Assembly: GCA_019307065.1 (NCBI GenBank)
Contig: JAFDKH010000001.1
Coordinates: 1-64,000 of the forward strand
Origin: Deltaproteobacteria bacterium
GTDB taxonomy: Bacteria > Myxococcota > B64-G9
Direction of reading: 5' to 3'
DNA length: 64,000 nt
The notes below the pieces were generated by a model. That model did no database searches, was not told the DNA's origin, and saw only the letters and a list, made by a program, of their open reading frames with translations. The position numbers and the translations under genes were made by a program. How positions within the stretch are numbered: the stretch's first letter is position 1; each line of letters opens with the position of its first letter. Positions 44,628 to 54,019 of this stretch are shown in pieces.

Positions 44628-45949
44628 ACATCCTCGGATTGCTGCGCTATCACTTGAGCGTAAATGTCGTCGGCAACACTTTTCTGCGATTCGATCGCTT
44701 CAAGTTCGAACGCAAAATGAAGAGCGCTTCATTTTGGAAGAATGAGTATCTGGCCCCCCCGCTGAACACCTCGGCCTGGCTCAAGGAGCTGATCAGCCGG
44801 CACTACCTCAAGGGCCGCTACGCCAATGACTACGGGCCGGTTGCCTGGGTCACTTCCGGCGGGCCGGTCGAGTTCTTGACCGCCCTGGGCTACTTCGTGA
44901 TCTACCCCGAAAACCACGGGGCCATCTGCGGAATTCGCCGCAAAGCCGAAGACCTTTGTGTCCACGCAGAAAATGCCGGCTACTCGCGCGACATCTGTTC
45001 TTATGCCCGGACCGACTTCGGCTCGGTACTCTCGGGTGAAACCCCGGTCGGCAAACTGCCCAAACCGGACCTGCTGCTGTGTTGTTCCAATATTTGCCAG
45101 ACGGTCCTCTTGTGGTACCGCGTCCTGGCCCACCACTTCAAAGTACCTTTGATCGTTATCGACACTCCCTTCTTGTACGACCAGGCCCAGGATCATCAAA
45201 TTGAATACGTCAAGCGCCAACTGGAAGCCGGCGTCGAAGTAGCCGAACGAGTTGCCCAAAAATCTCTGGCCGAAAAGGATCTGAAACGGGTGGCTGAACT
45301 ATCCAAGGAAGCCTCGCTATTGTGGGCGGAAATAATGGCGACCGGCAAGAATCGCCCGACCCCGATTACGGCCTTCGACGAATTCATTCACATGGCCCCC
45401 ATTGTAGAAATGCGCGGCGAACAGTTCACCGTTGATTACTACCGGGCCATGCTGGCCGAACTCAAAGATCGAGTGGCCAAGGGTATTGGCGCCTTGCGCC
45501 ATGAGAAGAAGCGCATCTTGTGGGACAATCTGCCGATCTGGTACCGCATTCGCAAGTTTTCGGAAATGTTCGGCCAAAGAGGCGTCGCCATGGTCGGCTC
45601 GACTTATACCAACGCCTGGGGCGAGCTAGCCGGAATGATGGATTCCGTTCGACCACTCGAATCGGCCGCGCGGGTCTATCTACACCCGATTTTGAACCGC
45701 GGCACCGGGCATAAACTCGAAACCATCAAGAAAATGGTCAGCGATTACCAGGCCGACGGCATCATTTTGCATTCGGACCGGTCCTGCAAGCCCTATTCAA
45801 TCGGCCAGATGAGTCAATGCGAAGCGCTGGGAAGACAAATGGGCATATCCACCCTGCTGCTCGAAGCCGACCATAACGACCCGCGCGTCTTTTCCGACGA
45901 GCAGGCCGAAACCCGCCTGGATGCTTTTATGGAGCTATTGGGTGTTTGA
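44624..45949 (+). CDS. 2-hydroxyacyl-CoA dehydratase/benzoyl-CoA reductase subunit family protein
   Basis: [61 protein letters not shown] overlap with previous gene. Confidence 0.85.
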   Translation: MNILGLLRYHLSVNVVGNTFLRFDRFKFERKMKSASFWKNEYLAPPLNTSAWLKELISRHYLKGRYANDYGPVAWVTSGGPVEFLTALGYFVIYPENHGAICGIRRKAEDLCVHAENAGYSRDICSYARTDFGSVLSGETPVGKLPKPDLLLCCSNICQTVLLWYRVLAHHFKVPLIVIDTPFLYDQAQDHQIEYVKRQLEAGVEVAERVAQKSLAEKDLKRVAELSKEASLLWAEIMATGKNRPTPITAFDEFIHMAPIVEMRGEQFTVDYYRAMLAELKDRVAKGIGALRHEKKRILWDNLPIWYRIRKFSEMFGQRGVAMVGSTYTNAWGELAGMMDSVRPLESAARVYLHPILNRGTGHKLETIKKMVSDYQADGIILHSDRSCKPYSIGQMSQCEALGRQMGISTLLLEADHNDPRVFSDEQAETRLDAFMELLGV

Positions 45950-46101
45950 GGGCTAACCTAAAAACCTATCCCGTTCTGATTGCTATGCTAAAAAATACAG
46001 AATTTTGACTTGACGGGACAGAACAACCTGTTTTATACTAATTATTGATATATTAGCATGAAATTTTGACATCTCAAATAGCTGTATACATTGGTGAATT
46101 T

Positions 46102-47436
46102 ATGAAAATACCCCAAAAACCTCCTGGTGATGCAAGTTACTACAATTTTACTACTGTCAATTCTGCGAATCAATTGAGAATCTTGAAATCTGCAACCGGA
46201 CCCACAGTGGAAGGCAAATACCTGCATTGGGACGAATTGAGACATCGCAAGCCACCCGAATTAGTAAACCACTCAGAATGGTGGATGGGGCTGAAGTTAC
46301 ACAGAAACAGCAACAACAATCGAATCCCCTTGCTTGACAAGAACGGCGATAACTTTTGGTACTTAGTCGTGGATCCGGTTCCAGCCAGGCTGCATGAAAT
46401 TGATCTGGGCGCAGGGGGCCGCATTCAGATGCCCGAGCAAATAACAAACCCGGATACTCGTGACCAATACTATGTCAACTCCTTGATCGAAGAGGCGATC
46501 ACGTCCAGTCAATTGGAGGGCGCCACAACCACCAGGCAAATCGCCAAGGAGATGATCCGAACGAAACGCAAGCCGCAAGACAGAAGCGAACAGATGATCC
46601 TAAACAACTACCTGACCATGAAGCGAATTGGCAACCTCAAGAATGAGCCTCTATCAAAAGAGCTGATTTTAGAGATCCACAGGGTGATTACCGAGAATAC
46701 ACTCGATATTTCGTCGGCTGTCGGACGTTTCAGAAGGGATGACGAGAAGATAGTGGTCGGCCACAATTTGACCGACGAAGTATACCACCAGCCGCCTGAA
46801 GCCAAGCAGCTCGAGAGTCGTATGGATATTCTCTGTGCATTTGCAAACGAAGAAGGGGACCAGGAGTTTGTTCATCCTGTGATCAGAGCAATAATCTTGC
46901 ATTTCTGGCTTGCCTACGACCATCCTTTTGTAGATGGCAATGGAAGAACGGCCCGGGCGTTATTCTACTGGCTAATGGCGCGCAAGAAATATTGGCTATT
47001 CGAGTTTATCTCGATTTCCAACATTATCCTCAAGGCTCACACCAAATACTCAAGGGCGTTTCTACTGACAGAAACAGATGACAACGATCTCACATATTTC
47101 ATTCTCTATCACTTAGACGTCATACAAAAAGCAATTGGAGAGCTCCACGGATACATAAACCAAAAAACGAAGCGATTGAGTCAACTGGAGAGGGAGCTCA
47201 AAGGCTTATCAGAGTTAAACCATCGCCAGCGAGCCATCATCAGCCATGCCCTGCGGCACCCGCACCAGCAATATACATTCTATTCTCATGCTCAGAGCCA
47301 TGGCGTTACTCATCAGACAGCAAGATCCGATCTGAACGATCTGAAAAAGCGGGCATACCTCAAAGCCAGAAAAGTCGGTAGAAGATGGCTGTTTGAAGCA
47401 GTGGCAGGGCTTGAGAATATGTTGGCAATTGGATAG
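46102..47436 (+). CDS. Fic-domain protein (class II, with N-terminal inhibitory helix) and C-terminal winged helix
   Basis: HPFVDGNGRTARALF catalytic motif; SSQLEGA inhibitory motif; C-term HTH region. Confidence 0.93.
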   Translation: MKIPQKPPGDASYYNFTTVNSANQLRILKSATGPTVEGKYLHWDELRHRKPPELVNHSEWWMGLKLHRNSNNNRIPLLDKNGDNFWYLVVDPVPARLHEIDLGAGGRIQMPEQITNPDTRDQYYVNSLIEEAITSSQLEGATTTRQIAKEMIRTKRKPQDRSEQMILNNYLTMKRIGNLKNEPLSKELILEIHRVITENTLDISSAVGRFRRDDEKIVVGHNLTDEVYHQPPEAKQLESRMDILCAFANEEGDQEFVHPVIRAIILHFWLAYDHPFVDGNGRTARALFYWLMARKKYWLFEFISISNIILKAHTKYSRAFLLTETDDNDLTYFILYHLDVIQKAIGELHGYINQKTKRLSQLERELKGLSELNHRQRAIISHALRHPHQQYTFYSHAQSHGVTHQTARSDLNDLKKRAYLKARKVGRRWLFEAVAGLENMLAIG

Positions 47437-47466
47437 TAGGATCACCAAAGGCGGGAGGTAATCAGA

Positions 47467-47859
47467 ATGAAGCGGACGATATTCGGTTTATTGTTGGCAA
47501 GCGTACTGCTGGTCAATGCTACAACGGCAAAGGCGGTCATCACCACCGATGTGGTAGTCGTCCTCGGGGTCGAGCTGTCTCCGGGCGCCAAGCTTCCCGA
47601 TGAAAAACGGCTGCGGCCTCACGACCTTAAAGTATACACGACACCCTCGATGACCTGGAACAACGACAAGCGCCCAATGCGACATTTCGTGGGCAAGCGT
47701 CTGGGAAGCCTACCCTTGCATCGCAAGGGCAGTGAATCGATTTCCATACCGGTCCTGAGCGCCTCAGAGATCGAACAAGTGCGAGCCGCGCTGAAGAAAG
47801 TGGGCATATCCGAGAAGCCGAAGCTGATCCTGGTCGTCCAGCATTCGGGCGGTAAGTGA
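47467..47859 (+). CDS. Exported hypothetical protein
   Basis: 130 aa with signal peptide MKRTIFGLLLASVLLVNATTAKA; upstream gggaggt. Confidence 0.6.
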   Translation: MKRTIFGLLLASVLLVNATTAKAVITTDVVVVLGVELSPGAKLPDEKRLRPHDLKVYTTPSMTWNNDKRPMRHFVGKRLGSLPLHRKGSESISIPVLSASEIEQVRAALKKVGISEKPKLILVVQHSGGK

Positions 47860-47942
47860 GAATCCCAAGAACTAACTTGCCTGTCGAGAGTAGAATCCAT
47901 AAAATGTGACTACCTTCAGAGGCCCGAAAGGTTGGTTGAATA

Positions 47943-49463
47943 TTGGGTTCTTTACTCAATCCCGGTGACCGGCTCGGTCATTTCGAAATTAAGCAGAAGA
48001 TCGGCGCGAGTGCGACCGGAATCGTCTACCTGGCCATGGACAACCAGGCCGGCAACCTGGTTGCCCTCAAACTTCTCAGCCCGCTGATTGCCGCCAAGGC
48101 AGCTGACCAGTTCGATCAGTTCCGCGAACGGGTCCTGCAGATTAAGCAGGTGGCCCATCCCGGGGTCTGTCGCTTGTTCGATGTTGTCCAAGACAAGGGT
48201 TTTGTCTTTCTATCGATGGAATATATCGAGGGCCCGACCCTGAAAAGAGTTATCCGGCTTTCCGGCGCATTGCCGCTTGGGCAGGCAACAAAGCTTATGC
48301 AAAACACCTGCGTGGCTGTAGGCGCCGCTCATGAGAGCGGTTTCGTCCACCGCGATTTGAAACCGTCCAATATCATTTTACGCGGCCAGGTCAAAATCTC
48401 GGTGCTTGATTTCGGTCTCTCGGGGAGTTTGAGCCGCGCAGACATTACTGCTGCAAGCAAAGAGATCGAAACCGTTTTGTATATGTCGCCCGAAGTCAGC
48501 CGCGACGAGACGGCAACATTACTAAGCGACATCTACTCTTTGGGCGCAACGCTTTACGAGTGCGCCACCGGGCGCCCGCCCTTCAAGGGGGCCAACCTGG
48601 CCGAAACGCTCCAGGCAATCAAGGCCGGCCAACCCGTCGCCCCCGGCCAGATCAATTCTGATATCACGCCCTCTTTAGAAAACGTGATTACCAAAGCCAT
48701 GGCTAGCGACCCTAAAGACCGCTTTAAAAATTCGGCCCAGTTCGTCCAGGCCCTGTCTGGGGTCAACCTGGGGGAAGCCGCTGCTTCTTTGCCCTGGGAA
48801 GATTGTGTAACCAACCAGGGACCTTGGCATGGAGATATCGACAAGAGTGTCCAGGCGATTATGGACGATCCCGATTCATCCAAAGTGCTGATGTCGCGCA
48901 TGTCGGACACTACGATTCTCTTTTCCGAAATCGTCGGCATATCCGCATTTTTTGACGAATTCGGGAGCGTCGCGGGGACCGAAAGAATACAAGCTCACAA
49001 CAAACTGGTTTTTCCGGTTGTTGAACGCTACAACGGCAAGGTACTCAAGGCCATGGGTGAAGTAGTTGTCAGCTGTTTCGACACGCCGGCAGAAGGTGTC
49101 GGGGCAGCCATTGGTATTCATCGCGCGCTACAAGACTTCAACAGCTTAGCGGGCGACCAGGATAAAAAAATCAGCATTCGCCTGGGCCTGCATTGTGGAA
49201 AATCTGTATTCAAAGACAGTCAAGCTGCCGGTCAATCGATCAGAATTGCGGCCCAGATAGCAGCCCTGGCAGCTAACAACCAGATCTTGATATCCGAGAT
49301 TGCAAAAAAAACGCTCAACCCCGAACTTCACCCGACCTCACTGCATTCGAGCGCCAACCTGCACGGGCGCGAAGAGGAAATCAGATTGTTTTTGGTCGAA
49401 TTGAACCCGCCAACCGAAGAACCAACCCCGACCGACCGGCCACGTCCGAAGGCCGGTCGCTAG
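47943..49463 (+). CDS. Ser/Thr protein kinase fused to a class III nucleotide-cyclase-like domain
   Basis: VHRDLKPSNIIL, DFGLS, SDIYSLGATLYECATGRPPF kinase motifs; TTILFSEIVGISAFF...KAMGEVVVSCFDTPAEGVGAAIGIHRAL...IRLGLHCG cyclase-like domain. Confidence 0.88.
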   Translation: MGSLLNPGDRLGHFEIKQKIGASATGIVYLAMDNQAGNLVALKLLSPLIAAKAADQFDQFRERVLQIKQVAHPGVCRLFDVVQDKGFVFLSMEYIEGPTLKRVIRLSGALPLGQATKLMQNTCVAVGAAHESGFVHRDLKPSNIILRGQVKISVLDFGLSGSLSRADITAASKEIETVLYMSPEVSRDETATLLSDIYSLGATLYECATGRPPFKGANLAETLQAIKAGQPVAPGQINSDITPSLENVITKAMASDPKDRFKNSAQFVQALSGVNLGEAAASLPWEDCVTNQGPWHGDIDKSVQAIMDDPDSSKVLMSRMSDTTILFSEIVGISAFFDEFGSVAGTERIQAHNKLVFPVVERYNGKVLKAMGEVVVSCFDTPAEGVGAAIGIHRALQDFNSLAGDQDKKISIRLGLHCGKSVFKDSQAAGQSIRIAAQIAALAANNQILISEIAKKTLNPELHPTSLHSSANLHGREEEIRLFLVELNPPTEEPTPTDRPRPKAGR

Positions 49464-49470
49464 GGCAGCC

Positions 49471-50571
49471 TCAGTTCTCAAATATCCCCAGATCCCAACG
49501 CAACAAGGTCCAGTTCATGTCGGCCGACATGTTCAGATCGGAAATTTCGGCGCCATTGGTCTGGAGTACGATGAAATGCGACGCGCCATCGGAACAGTTC
49601 AGGCGCGTGTTGGAGTCGGGCAGTTCTTCAAGATCACAAGTATCGAACCATCTCGCCATCGAGTCATTGGATTGAAGCACCATATAACGGTATTTTCTTT
49701 CCAGTTCGAACCCATCCCAGAGATTACACGGCGATGTACCGCAGCCCGGCGTCGGCGCTTGATATACATGATTCGTACCGTTATCGATCGGCTCAGCGTA
49801 AATTGTCCAGCTTCCGTTAAAAAAATCTCCAGCGTCATCGAGGTCGTTTGTACGGATAATTACCGTCCTGCCCGAATTGGCCTGGCAGACCAGTTCGTCC
49901 CGGTCTGTTAAATTCATGCTTCTGACCATGCAACGCCGGTACCAGGCTACCAGGTCCTGGTCGACTCGCCCGATGAAATAACGGTGGTCTCCGTCGAGTT
50001 CAAAGCCTGAAAACATCTCGCAAACTCTTTTGCCACATCCGGCCTTGGCCGCAATCATTACATCCTGCCCGGTAGAACGATGCAGCACAGACCAGGTTAT
50101 GGCCGGATCGTGCTCCCAGGGCACCGACAAAACGCCATTTCCAAAAAGCTCAACCTGGCTGCCGGCTCTATCACGGCAAACCAATTTGCCGCTTGATAAA
50201 TTCGGCCTCTCGACCCAGCAATTATCGAATGACAGAGTTGTGCCGTTTTCGGTACTCCGCCCCGGGTAGTTGCGATCTTGACCATAACAAAGGTCACTGA
50301 ACTCACAAGGCGCTTTATCGCAAATAGCCGCGGGCCCGACAATTGGAGAATAATCGGAGGTTGCATTTTCAGGTGTACACGCCACAACCAACGGCTGGCC
50401 GGCATCGGGAATCTCACAACCCGGCTGGCTGTCGTCCAGGTCGCAGTCATCCGGCGCTTCGTCGGTCGAAAACCCACCGGCCAAAAAATTGCAGCCGGGA
50501 ACCATGTAAATCGACAGGCAGCCAACCAGCAGGAGTGGCAATAGGCCAAGTCTTCGATATTTTTTCGCCAT
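49471..50571 (-). CDS. Hypothetical lipoprotein
   Basis: Signal peptide MAKKYRRLGLLPLLLVGCLSIYMVPGCN; internal ATG 50571 starts directly after the upstream gene. Confidence 0.65.
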   Translation of the reverse strand: MAKKYRRLGLLPLLLVGCLSIYMVPGCNFLAGGFSTDEAPDDCDLDDSQPGCEIPDAGQPLVVACTPENATSDYSPIVGPAAICDKAPCEFSDLCYGQDRNYPGRSTENGTTLSFDNCWVERPNLSSGKLVCRDRAGSQVELFGNGVLSVPWEHDPAITWSVLHRSTGQDVMIAAKAGCGKRVCEMFSGFELDGDHRYFIGRVDQDLVAWYRRCMVRSMNLTDRDELVCQANSGRTVIIRTNDLDDAGDFFNGSWTIYAEPIDNGTNHVYQAPTPGCGTSPCNLWDGFELERKYRYMVLQSNDSMARWFDTCDLEELPDSNTRLNCSDGASHFIVLQTNGAEISDLNMSADMNWTLLRWDLGIFEN

Positions 50572-50572
50572 C

Positions 50573-51580
50573 TCAAAACCTCCCGAAAACTTCCGCCCCG
50601 GCAAAGCCCGACCCGACTGACGGGCGAAGCTCGATGCCATCTCCTGAAAAGGGATCATCATCGCAAATCGCCAGAATAAGAATTCCTGCCAGAGTAGCCG
50701 CAGCCCCAACTCCTAACAATACGTTTGTCGCCATGGCCAGGTTGTCTATTCGATTGATCTCACTTTCATGCCCAGGAGGGCAGGTTCTGCCGCCACATTC
50801 GTTTTCGAGATCACGATCCAGCGACAGGCTCAGTCCACCGGTCGCAGCCCCGGAGACCAGCAGCGCTCCAGCAACCCCAAGCGATACCCAACCCCAGGTC
50901 CTCAATGAACTAGCGGCGGCCGGTTCTGGGCCCGGGCCGCTGTCGAGAATCACGACCGGCCGGGATTTGACTTCTTGTTCAAAGGGCTTCTTGCCGCTCT
51001 CAACCAACGTTTTATTTGCCACTGGGGCCGGTGGTAAACCTTCGCTGGTCGCAACTGCCAACTCCTGGCTATCTGGTTCAGGTTGTGTAAGCCCAAGGGG
51101 TTTCATGACCGCCGTTAATACATCGACCAAAACAGACGACTCGGAAAACTCGGCGGCTGACGCAGTCGCTGTCTTTTCGCTGACCACTTGACCGGATTCT
51201 GCACTATATAACTTGGCTGCGATTCTTACCTGAGGCCCGAGTCGATTCACCTTGATCTCGAGCACGCCGACTACGCCCAACTTTTTGCACAGGCTACGCA
51301 AACAGGCGGGTTCACTAAAACAACCCCCGTCGATAACCGCTTCTTCGCGTGGATCGGGTGTCACGATTGCCCGCATGGTCGTAAGTTTGTCGATGATGGC
51401 TGTCAGAGTTGCGTCGGCAACTTCGGGCTTGAGACCTTCGGTACTGAATGTGCCGATAGTTATCTTGATCGGCGATGCAGTCTTCGCTGAATCGATCTGT
51501 TCGGGTTCGGGGCTTTGAGCAATTGCGAGTCCGGCGAATACGACAAGAAAAAGGGGCAGTCCTAGCGGTAGTCTTTTCAT
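50573..51580 (-). CDS. Exported/membrane hypothetical protein with N-terminal signal and C-terminal TM hairpin
   Basis: MKRLPLGLPLFLVVFAGLAIA; C-term two hydrophobic segments flanking CGGRTCPPG. Confidence 0.7.
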   Translation of the reverse strand: MKRLPLGLPLFLVVFAGLAIAQSPEPEQIDSAKTASPIKITIGTFSTEGLKPEVADATLTAIIDKLTTMRAIVTPDPREEAVIDGGCFSEPACLRSLCKKLGVVGVLEIKVNRLGPQVRIAAKLYSAESGQVVSEKTATASAAEFSESSVLVDVLTAVMKPLGLTQPEPDSQELAVATSEGLPPAPVANKTLVESGKKPFEQEVKSRPVVILDSGPGPEPAAASSLRTWGWVSLGVAGALLVSGAATGGLSLSLDRDLENECGGRTCPPGHESEINRIDNLAMATNVLLGVGAAATLAGILILAICDDDPFSGDGIELRPSVGSGFAGAEVFGRF

Positions 51581-51699
51581 TTTCGTCCCTCACGTGGCCT
51601 CTGAGAAACTCGAAGATCAAACTGACCCGTTGCTGCATGTTGAGTTTAGCATTTTGTGCCGAAAAATAACAGGAGGGGGTCTTATTCTCTATTTATAAA

Positions 51700-52404
51700 C
51701 TATCTATCCGGCAGTGATCTCAGTTGGCGACAGACAGTATCGGCCGGAACAGATTCGAGCCAGTCTCGAGAAATGCTTGTACGGTCCGGCACTTGTGGCG
51801 AAGTTACCAGACAAATGATCGCCTCAGCCTGGCCGGACAACTTAAAAGCGCCGGGCAGTCCCACTCGATTCCCGCAACTCAAAACAGCGCCGGGATTTAG
51901 CGGGAAAAAGATCTCGTCACCCTGGAGCACGACCAGATCCCAATACAATTCTTCGCCTGGCGGGCAGGTAACCAATACTTTGAAACGATCGCCTGTCATG
52001 AAGGCCTCAGGCTCGTGCTTGATCACTCCCATCCGATCGCGTACCAGCGAAATAGTCAACTCGCCGCCCTTGTAGGCAATCTTTTGAGGCGGTAGCTTAC
52101 CGGCCAGCTGGTCCGGCCAGCCGAACTTTAAGACAATCAACAATATAGCCGCAGCCGCCAAAGAAGCCGTCGCGGTAATCCAGGCCAGACTGAACCAGCC
52201 CGGGCGTTGGGGTTCGAGCTGGATGCGAGGCAAGGGTTTCAGTTCGGCCCCGGCTTGCTTGATTTGCTCCAGACAGGATCGACATACCTCACAATCCTCG
52301 AGATGATTTTCAACCCGGCCCGCTTCAGCGCCGGACAGCTCCTGCAAGTGATACATTTCCAGCCTGAGCCAGCTAAGTGCTTGACTCTTGCACTCACCGT
52401 TCAT
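51700..52404 (-). CDS. Zinc-finger anti-sigma factor-like membrane protein
   Basis: N-term VENHLEDCEVCRSCLEQ (Hx3Cx2C); central TM; 4-bp overlap with ECF sigma gene. Confidence 0.8.
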   Translation of the reverse strand: MNGECKSQALSWLRLEMYHLQELSGAEAGRVENHLEDCEVCRSCLEQIKQAGAELKPLPRIQLEPQRPGWFSLAWITATASLAAAAILLIVLKFGWPDQLAGKLPPQKIAYKGGELTISLVRDRMGVIKHEPEAFMTGDRFKVLVTCPPGEELYWDLVVLQGDEIFFPLNPGAVLSCGNRVGLPGAFKLSGQAEAIICLVTSPQVPDRTSISRDWLESVPADTVCRQLRSLPDR

Positions 52405-52877
52405 GACTCACCTCTCAGGCCGTTTTGAGACAACTCTTTGACCCTGGCCTTGATTTTTTCCAAACGTTTACCAACTGTTTTTCGACTGGTCCCGATAAGC
52501 TTGGCGATTTCGTCCTGCGTCATTTCGTCAAAAAAACGATAGATTAAGATCTCGATGCTTTTCTTGTCGAGGCCCTCAGACAGCTTGACCAACAAATCCA
52601 CCCCGATCGCCTGCTCGTCGCAGCGGATCCTGACCGGGCCCCTCAAGGCAATATCGTGTTCCCGTAGAAGGCGTCTTCGATTTTCTCCATAACGCAAATG
52701 GTTTATGCAGCGATTGGTAACCGCACGATACAGGTAGGGCAGATCGAGTGAAGTTTGGCCTTTTTTGAGCATGTCCACAAAGAGCCCCTGCACGATATCC
52801 TCTGCATCCTGGCGGTTCTGGAGCATCCGCTGACATTTACGTAAAAGCGCCGGGCCGTATCTTTGGTACGCATCCAT
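52401..52877 (-). CDS. ECF-type sigma factor
   Basis: NRQDAEDIVQGLFVDML region 2; MTQDEIAKLIGTSRKTVGKRLEKIKARV region 4. Confidence 0.88.
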   Translation of the reverse strand: MDAYQRYGPALLRKCQRMLQNRQDAEDIVQGLFVDMLKKGQTSLDLPYLYRAVTNRCINHLRYGENRRRLLREHDIALRGPVRIRCDEQAIGVDLLVKLSEGLDKKSIEILIYRFFDEMTQDEIAKLIGTSRKTVGKRLEKIKARVKELSQNGLRGES

Positions 52878-52896
52878 TTATATATTGGCCACTAGT

Positions 52897-53994
52897 TTAT
52901 TGGCACTGGCCCCCGGTCTCGCCGATCGGAAGACAGGCATTCCACAAGGGACATTCCTCGTCGAGCTGACAGCGTCTGCCGTCTAAAAAACACTGCTTGA
53001 GTTGGCCGACACCTTGGCAGTCAGCGCTAATGCAATCATCGTCTTTCAGGCAGACCACCGAAGATTCCATAGCGCCTTCGCCCGGGGAACACTGATGGGG
53101 CAAAATCTGGAACTCGTAATCCTCTCCCAATGTGCGCCAGTCACGGATTTTACAGTCTGTCTGGTTTGGGCAGCCTTGTCCGTCACAACATTGCGAGCAG
53201 ATGCCCTGACAACAGAACCCGCCGGCACATTCATCCGCGCTGATACATCTATCGCCGAGCAAGTGCCGGCCGGCTGGGCCGCAATCCTGATATAGCCAGC
53301 CGGCAAGTCCGGCTTCGAGGCCACACACTTCCAGGCCCGAACAATCAATGTCGTTTCTGCAGCCGCTACAGGCGCGCACTTGAGATCCGTCCATATCCGG
53401 ACGCCACTGCAGGACCGATATACAGCGAGCCTGGGCACACTGATTGTCAAATTCACAAGTGGCTCCCATGGGCCGATCGTTCAATTCGAGCCGCGCACCG
53501 CCACACTCATCACATTTCGATATTTTAATTTGGGCAAGCACGGCCCGCCCAAAACCTTCTTTTACGATAGTGAAGCGGACTTTTACGTACCAGCTCGGAG
53601 TCAACATGCAATATCGAACGGGCTTGTAGTTTTCACTGGGCAACGGGTGGCTATACTCAGTGCTGCCGTCGTCGAGAAAATCCATACTAATGCTGAGAGC
53701 AACTCCGGGGTCGCTGTCGGCCTGCAACTCGAATTCGAAACAATCAGCTTCAGCAGACGTTATCTCGGAGGTTTGATAAATGACTACTGGATCGCCAACC
53801 AGTTCAACTCCATAGTCGGCCCGGTGCCAGGTAGCTACTCGGGCGACATCACCGCTTTCGACAGTCCAGGCACACAAGTCGTTTCCACACCACAGATCGA
53901 ATCCCGGGTCCAGATCAATCGGAGGCCCGCAGGTCCAACCAGGAAAGACCGTCAAAGAAAGCAGGCAGCTACAAATTAGCAAAAAGCGACTCAT
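52897..53994 (-). CDS. Cys-rich lipoprotein
   Basis: Signal peptide MSRFLLICSCLLSLTVFPGWTCG; repeated CxxDxxC motifs. Confidence 0.7.
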   Translation of the reverse strand: MSRFLLICSCLLSLTVFPGWTCGPPIDLDPGFDLWCGNDLCAWTVESGDVARVATWHRADYGVELVGDPVVIYQTSEITSAEADCFEFELQADSDPGVALSISMDFLDDGSTEYSHPLPSENYKPVRYCMLTPSWYVKVRFTIVKEGFGRAVLAQIKISKCDECGGARLELNDRPMGATCEFDNQCAQARCISVLQWRPDMDGSQVRACSGCRNDIDCSGLEVCGLEAGLAGWLYQDCGPAGRHLLGDRCISADECAGGFCCQGICSQCCDGQGCPNQTDCKIRDWRTLGEDYEFQILPHQCSPGEGAMESSVVCLKDDDCISADCQGVGQLKQCFLDGRRCQLDEECPLWNACLPIGETGGQCQ

Positions 53995-54019
53995 TTTCTT
54001 ATCCTCCAAAACCAACCGG

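Noticed and set aside
46038-46056. Palindrome-like ctaattattgatatattag before the Fic gene
   Set aside because: Only the outer 5 bp arms match; likely chance in AT-rich DNA.
53380-53979. 199-aa + strand ORF
   Set aside because: Antisense to the Cys-rich lipoprotein gene of the ECF operon.
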